This document shows positions 60,701-64,000 of a stretch of 64,000 nucleotides of DNA, one piece after another. A model generated the notes under the pieces. The model had not been told where the DNA came from. It saw only the letters and a list, made by a program, of their open reading frames with translations, and did not search any database. The stretch spans positions 186,001-250,000 of the forward strand of contig NZ_JBBIAB010000007.1 of the NCBI RefSeq assembly GCF_039634785.1, in the 5' to 3' direction. The stretch is from Tistrella mobilis (GTDB taxonomy: Bacteria; Pseudomonadota; Alphaproteobacteria; Tistrellales; Tistrellaceae). Every line of letters starts with the position of its first letter. Positions within the stretch are counted from its first letter, which is position 1. A program made the translations under genes and the position numbers.

Positions 60701-63700
60701 CCGAAAACCAGATCGAACCAGGGCGGCGGCGCGGTCAGCTCGACCAGCGCCATCAACCCGCCCGGGCGGAGCAGACCGGCGGCATGGGCGATTGCGGTGT
60801 CGATCGCCCGGGTCGCGTGAAGCGCGTCGGTCGCCACCACCAGGTCAAAGCTCGCCGGCGCGAAGCCCTGGGCCGCCGGCTCCTTCTCGATGTCGAGCAG
60901 GCGGTAGCGGACGAAATCGAAGGCGCGGAACTTCTGCTCGGCCTTGGTGGTGAAGGCGGTGGAGATGTCGGTGAAGACATAGTCGGTGCGGCTGGCCGGC
61001 AGCACCGGCAGCAGATGGGCGGCGGTGGCGCCGGTGCCGGCACCGATCTCGAGGATCCGCAGCGGCCGGTCGGCGGGCAGCCGGTCGACCAGGGCGCGGA
61101 CCGCCTGTTCCAGAATACGGTTATAGGTGCCGAAGCTCGGGCTGTCGCGATAGACCCGTTCGGCATCGACCTGCGATCCGTCGGGGAAGATCAGATCCAG
61201 CGGATCCTGCGCCCCGGTCAGCACCCGGGCCAGCGCTTCGCCGCAGCGGCGGATCAGCACCATCTCGGGCGCGAGCCCGGCATGACGGCGGTCGATCTCG
61301 GCGCCCAGCACCTCGGGCTCGGGCAACGGACCGGTGGCCGTCTCGGCCCTGACCACCTGGGCCAGCCGTGCCAGCAGCCGGTGATGGACGGGATCGACCC
61401 GCGCCGGATCGGGCGCATCGGCATCGATGCCCAGCTCGGCGAAGGCGCGGGCGGCATAGGCGGCGGTCAGCCGGTCGAGCAGCGGCTGCGCCTCGGCATA
61501 ATAGCCGGCGCGGTCGAGCTTGCGGATCAGCGGCAGCACCATCGGCCGGGTTTCGTCGACCAGATCGGCCGGATCGGGCAGATCCGCCGCCACCACGCCC
61601 GCCGCCTGCGCCACCCAATGCTCGGCGAACAGCCGGCGATCGATGTCGCGGCCGGCACCGCGGCCGCCCTCGGCCTGATCCAGCGCCATGCACGAGAAGC
61701 CCTGCACCTCGGCCAGCACCCGGCCTGCGGCATCGGTCAGACGGATATCGGCATCCAGCTGCTTGGAATTCAGCGTCAGCAGCCGGGCATGGGCGTGAAG
61801 TTCGGCACCATCGTCGATCCGCCCCGACAGCCTGAGCCGTTCCACCGCCACCGGCAGATAGGCACCGGCGGCCGCGCTGCGGCTGTCGATCGCGCCAAGC
61901 ACCGCCTGGAAACAGGCATCCAGCAGCGAAGGATGGAAGAGATAGCCGCCCGCGGCATCCGGCGCGCCGTCGCCCGCCCGTGCCGCGGCCGGCAGGGTCA
62001 GCCGGGCCAGCGCCTCGGCCGGCCCGCGCGACAGCGCCGCGATGCCCTGGAAGGCCGGGCCGTAATTCAGCCCGCGGGCCGCGAAGGCGCCATAGCCACG
62101 ATCGGCCACCGCTTCGGTGCAGCGCCCGGCCGCAGCCTCCAGATCCACCGCCTGGGCCGGCAGCGCGCCCTGGGGCTTCAACGTCATCGAGGCATGCAGC
62201 GTCCACGGCGCCTCGTCCTCGCCGAGCGGCCGGGAGAGCACCCGGGCGCCACCGCTGGCGGGATCGAGCGCCACCTGCAGCTTCACCGCCCGATCGGCCC
62301 CCAGGATCAGGGCCTTCAGGAAGCGCACATCCTCGACCGCCGCCGGCACGGCGCCCATGGCCGCGGTCCAGGCGGCCAGCGCCGCCTCGATGAAACCGGC
62401 GCCGGGGAACAGAACCGAGCCGCCGACGGCATGGTCTGCCAGATAGGGCAGCCGCTCCAGATCGATGCGGATCTCGTAGAGCGGCAGGCCGGCGGCGATC
62501 CGCCGGCCGATGAAGGGATGGGCGGGCAGGCCGGCGCGGCCGTCCAGGCTCTCCGCCGCCTCCTGCCAGTAGCGCTTGTCCTGCCAGGGATAGGCCGGCA
62601 GCCGCACCGGCCGCAGCCGGTCGACGCCCGAGACCGCCTGCCAGTCGACCCGGTGGCCGGCGGCATAGAGCTGGCCCAGATTGCCGAGCAGAACCGCACG
62701 CTCTTCCGTCTGGCGGCGGAGCGAATGCGCCGTCATCACCCGCTCGCCCAGCTCGCCCGCCGTGTCGTCGATCGAGGACGAGATGACCGGATGCGGCCCG
62801 ACCTCCAGGAAGGTCCGATGGCCGTCGCGGATCAGGCTGCGGATCGCGTCGGCGAAGCGCACCGGCTGGCGGACATTGCGCCACCAATAGGCGGCGTCAT
62901 AGGGCAGATCCTCCGCCAGATCGCCGGTGACGGTGGAATAGAGCGGCAGGTCCGCCGCAGCCGGCCGGATCGCGGCGAGCGAGGCTTCCAGATCCTCGCG
63001 CAGCGGATCCATGTGGTGGCTGTGGAAGGGCACGGCCACGGTCAGGAAGCGGTTGAACCGCCCCTCTGCGGCAAGGCCTGCCGCGATCGCCTCCAGCGGT
63101 TCGGCATCGCCCGCGAGCGTCAGGATGCCGGGGCCGTTCATGGCCGCGATCGACACCCGGTCGGCCACGGGCGCGATCCGCTCCAGCGCCTCGGCCTCGG
63201 TCAGGGCCGCCGCCAGCATGCGGCCCTTGCCGCTGGCCCGCTGCTGCACGCGTGAGCGGTGATAGATCACGGTGCAGGCGGTGGCGAGGTCCAGTTGGCC
63301 GGCGACATGGGCGGCGGCCGCCTCGCCGGTCGAATGGCCGACGATGGCCGCGGGGCGGATGCCCCAATGGCTCCAGAGCCGGGCGAGGCCGACCTGAAGG
63401 GCGAAGTTCGACGGCTGCGAGATATAGGTCTCGGCCATCAGGCTCTGCGCCTCGTCGCGGCACATCTCGTCCATCAGCGACCAGGGCGCGCCGGCCGCGC
63501 GCAGATGGGCATCGCATTCCTCGATCGCGGCCCGGAACAGGGGTTCGCGCTCGATCAGCTGGCGGCCCATCGCCCACCATTGCGGGCCCATGCCCGAGAA
63601 GACATAGACCGGGTTGCCGGGTGCGGAACGGGCCCGGCCGCGGCCGGCGATGATGCCGGGGCCGGCCGTGCCGGCGGCGGCATCGCGCAGCCGTTCCGCC

Positions 63701-64000
63701 GCCTCGGCATGGTCGGCCGCCACGACCGCCAGCCGGTGGTCGTGCTGGCTGCGCCGGGTGCCCGCCCAGGCGGCGACTTCGGCCAGCGGCCGGTGCGCAG
63801 CCGCCTGGTCGCCATCGGTCAGCGCCTCCGCCAGACGGCGGGCGGCCTCGGCCAGCGCCTCGGCGCTGCGGGCCGAGACCGGGATCAGGACGGGTGCGCC
63901 GGTCCTGTCGGCATCGGGGGCGATGCCAGGCGCCCCTTCGTCCGACAGGGCCGGGCGCACGGCTTCGGCGGGTGCCGCTTCCAGCACCGCATGGGCGTTG
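57703..64000 (-). CDS. Highly reducing type I polyketide synthase, partial
   Basis: About 2,098 residues are visible; the gene continues beyond the window. The first visible residues NAHAVLEAAP are the C-terminal end of a KS domain. Domains then follow in order. AT: GHSTGE at 63322-63339; VPFHSHHM rather than YASH, so malonyl-type. DH: DHAVGGSVLFPG, His codon 62431-62433, and HPSLLDACFQ. C-methyltransferase: ILEIGAGTGATA near 61030-61060. ER: HAAAGGVGLTAIQ near 59345-59385. KR: GGLGGFG near 58755, Ser/Tyr in FSSFAAMVGNPGQANYVAAN, LDD motif of B-type. ACP: GLDSLMAVEL, Ser codon 57832-57834. No C-terminal thioesterase. The order KS-AT-DH-MT-ER-KR-ACP is that of iterative highly reducing synthases. 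Followed by hotdog thioesterase, ACP and KAS-like genes. Confidence 0.95.
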   Translation of the reverse strand, partial: NAHAVLEAAPAEAVRPALSDEGAPGIAPDADRTGAPVLIPVSARSAEALAEAARRLAEALTDGDQAAAHRPLAEVAAWAGTRRSQHDHRLAVVAADHAEAAERLRDAAAGTAGPGIIAGRGRARSAPGNPVYVFSGMGPQWWAMGRQLIEREPLFRAAIEECDAHLRAAGAPWSLMDEMCRDEAQSLMAETYISQPSNFALQVGLARLWSHWGIRPAAIVGHSTGEAAAAHVAGQLDLATACTVIYHRSRVQQRASGKGRMLAAALTEAEALERIAPVADRVSIAAMNGPGILTLAGDAEPLEAIAAGLAAEGRFNRFLTVAVPFHSHHMDPLREDLEASLAAIRPAAADLPLYSTVTGDLAEDLPYDAAYWWRNVRQPVRFADAIRSLIRDGHRTFLEVGPHPVISSSIDDTAGELGERVMTAHSLRRQTEERAVLLGNLGQLYAAGHRVDWQAVSGVDRLRPVRLPAYPWQDKRYWQEAAESLDGRAGLPAHPFIGRRIAAGLPLYEIRIDLERLPYLADHAVGGSVLFPGAGFIEAALAAWTAAMGAVPAAVEDVRFLKALILGADRAVKLQVALDPASGGARVLSRPLGEDEAPWTLHASMTLKPQGALPAQAVDLEAAAGRCTEAVADRGYGAFAARGLNYGPAFQGIAALSRGPAEALARLTLPAAARAGDGAPDAAGGYLFHPSLLDACFQAVLGAIDSRSAAAGAYLPVAVERLRLSGRIDDGAELHAHARLLTLNSKQLDADIRLTDAAGRVLAEVQGFSCMALDQAEGGRGAGRDIDRRLFAEHWVAQAAGVVAADLPDPADLVDETRPMVLPLIRKLDRAGYYAEAQPLLDRLTAAYAARAFAELGIDADAPDPARVDPVHHRLLARLAQVVRAETATGPLPEPEVLGAEIDRRHAGLAPEMVLIRRCGEALARVLTGAQDPLDLIFPDGSQVDAERVYRDSPSFGTYNRILEQAVRALVDRLPADRPLRILEIGAGTGATAAHLLPVLPASRTDYVFTDISTAFTTKAEQKFRAFDFVRYRLLDIEKEPAAQGFAPASFDLVVATDALHATRAIDTAIAHAAGLLRPGGLMALVELTAPPPWFDLVFGMLKGWWAFDDAGTRPDHACMTLPAWEAALMRAGCPAVAALDDREDGGATVHSVILARRSTTETAVTTGEAPAAGADELDALLGLSTITRAKPGWLVLADGRGVGAAVAAALEARGHPVRTVTAGEVADVRSLVDRALMDLPEVGGILHLWSLDAGPTEAADMTAVEATGAAVLMELVQTVTDPSFGNPPRLVLATAGARRVRPDDPAPEAAQAPAWGFARVLTNEHPELGTVMVDLPAAVSTDGTDEIEALARICAEGAGDETEIALRGARTHVGRIRAETLDGLRRRALDPRPAAAGTAFRLDALKTGALDNLMLTEARLREPGPGEVEIDVAFTGLNFRDVMKVMGIYPTEGDEPLVLGDEVAGTIRRVGPGVDDLAPGDRVMAIAPGFASRTVVGRGFVAKLPDGVPLEGGATIPITFVTVWYALHHLARAEAGERILIHAAAGGVGLTAIQVAQRAGLEIHATAGSPEKRDFVRSLGVTHVYDSRSLDFADQIMAATDGEGVDMVLNSLAGEAIPKSLGLLRAYGRFLEIGKTDIYGNSRIGLRPFRNNLSYFAIDLDRVFRERPKLAARLMTEVADAFAEGGLQPLPRRVWPVSRAEQAFRHMAQARHIGKIVLAMEDEAARIARPLPKPLPLKSDGTYLMTGGLGGFGLAVAEWLVAKGAGTVVLAGRSGAATPEAQAAVDRLRAGGTRVRVERCDVTDRAAVEAMLGRIRADLPPLKGVLHAAMVLDDDFVLKLDRDRLHRVTAPKIEGALNLHLATRDDPVEMFVMFSSFAAMVGNPGQANYVAANQYLVALAERRRAQGLPALAVDWGAIGGVGYVAAHDEIARHFERHGLTPVQAPDALASLEALLGAGAVASGVIDIDWAVWARYMPELARNPRYADLPLTEGAGGAGGGGGEGDQVLARIREAAAEDRQAMVEAALAARLATVLGTSAETLDTGQPLAELGLDSLMAVELSCLIEDDLGVKTPAIELTQSPSLSKLAERLLPAIAP

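Noticed and set aside
57604-63255. Very long plus-strand open frame (1,883 codons) opposite the PKS
   Set aside because: It is a shadow of the minus-strand synthase caused by GC-rich third positions. The translation is Arg/Gly/His/Gln-rich without domains, while the minus strand shows all PKS motifs.

Overview
The window is GC-rich, gene-dense bacterial DNA. Gene families point to an alphaproteobacterium: COG0523/gamma-carbonic anhydrase/ThrRS/dihydroorotase operon, TrxB-like ferredoxin-NADP reductase, AmiC/AmiR with a Urt-type ABC transporter, PAS histidine kinases and many CoA-metabolism genes. A Tistrella-like or other Rhodospirillales-type genome is my best guess, made by gene content only. 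No rRNA, tRNA, CRISPR array, insertion sequence or prophage was seen. Fifty-seven genes are called; the first and last run off the window.

Layout. 0-9 kb: AraC and LysR regulators, a Tat-exported intradiol dioxygenase, quinone oxidoreductase, a universal stress protein behind a perfect FNR/Anr-type box, a PabA-PabB fusion, an SCP2-type thiolase and an acetyltransferase. 9-11.3 kb: a VapBC45-like toxin-antitoxin pair and an AlaX-type tRNA-editing protein. 11.3-14.4 kb: a P450/enoyl-CoA hydratase operon divergent from a TetR gene. 14.4-19.6 kb: a zinc-starvation operon (COG0523 GTPase, gamma-carbonic anhydrase, ThrRS, dihydroorotase) behind a perfect Zur-like palindrome. 19.6-23.5 kb: an acyl-CoA dehydrogenase/CoA-transferase/hydratase operon with its own TetR. 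23.6-36 kb: epimerase plus flavin monooxygenase, ferredoxin-NADP reductase plus esterase, YbaK, LysR/MFS pair, acyl-CoA ligase divergent from an ABC binding protein, nitroreductase and glutaryl-CoA dehydrogenase. 36-44.5 kb: two paralogous PAS histidine kinases flanking TspO and a secreted histidine phosphatase, a DUF1007/NicO metal-efflux pair, ExoD and an MFS carrier.

44.6-53.6 kb is one coherent amide/urea module. It holds AmiC (ligand sensor), AmiR (ANTAR antiterminator), a UrtABCDE-type ABC transporter and a two-domain nitrilase-fold hydrolase. The amiC gene and the transporter operon each follow a leader with an intrinsic terminator whose 5' arm overlaps a hexaloop hairpin with A1 and G4. 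That is the architecture expected of ANTAR-controlled attenuators.

53.6-64 kb carries three tandem tail-collar-domain (MdpB-like) proteins. It also carries the downstream part of a polyketide operon: a highly reducing type I PKS (KS end, AT, DH, C-MT, ER, KR, ACP), a hotdog thioesterase, a discrete ACP and a KAS-II-like protein that keeps its Cys but has lost both catalytic His residues.

Regulatory reading is the most rewarding part of the window. Besides the Zur box, FNR box and two ANTAR leaders, four near-identical 18-bp palindromes (AACAAACNATTGTTTGGT type) lie in two distant intergenic regions. They tie the TetR/P450/hydratase locus at 13.6 kb to the acyl-CoA ligase/binding-protein locus at 32.6 kb.
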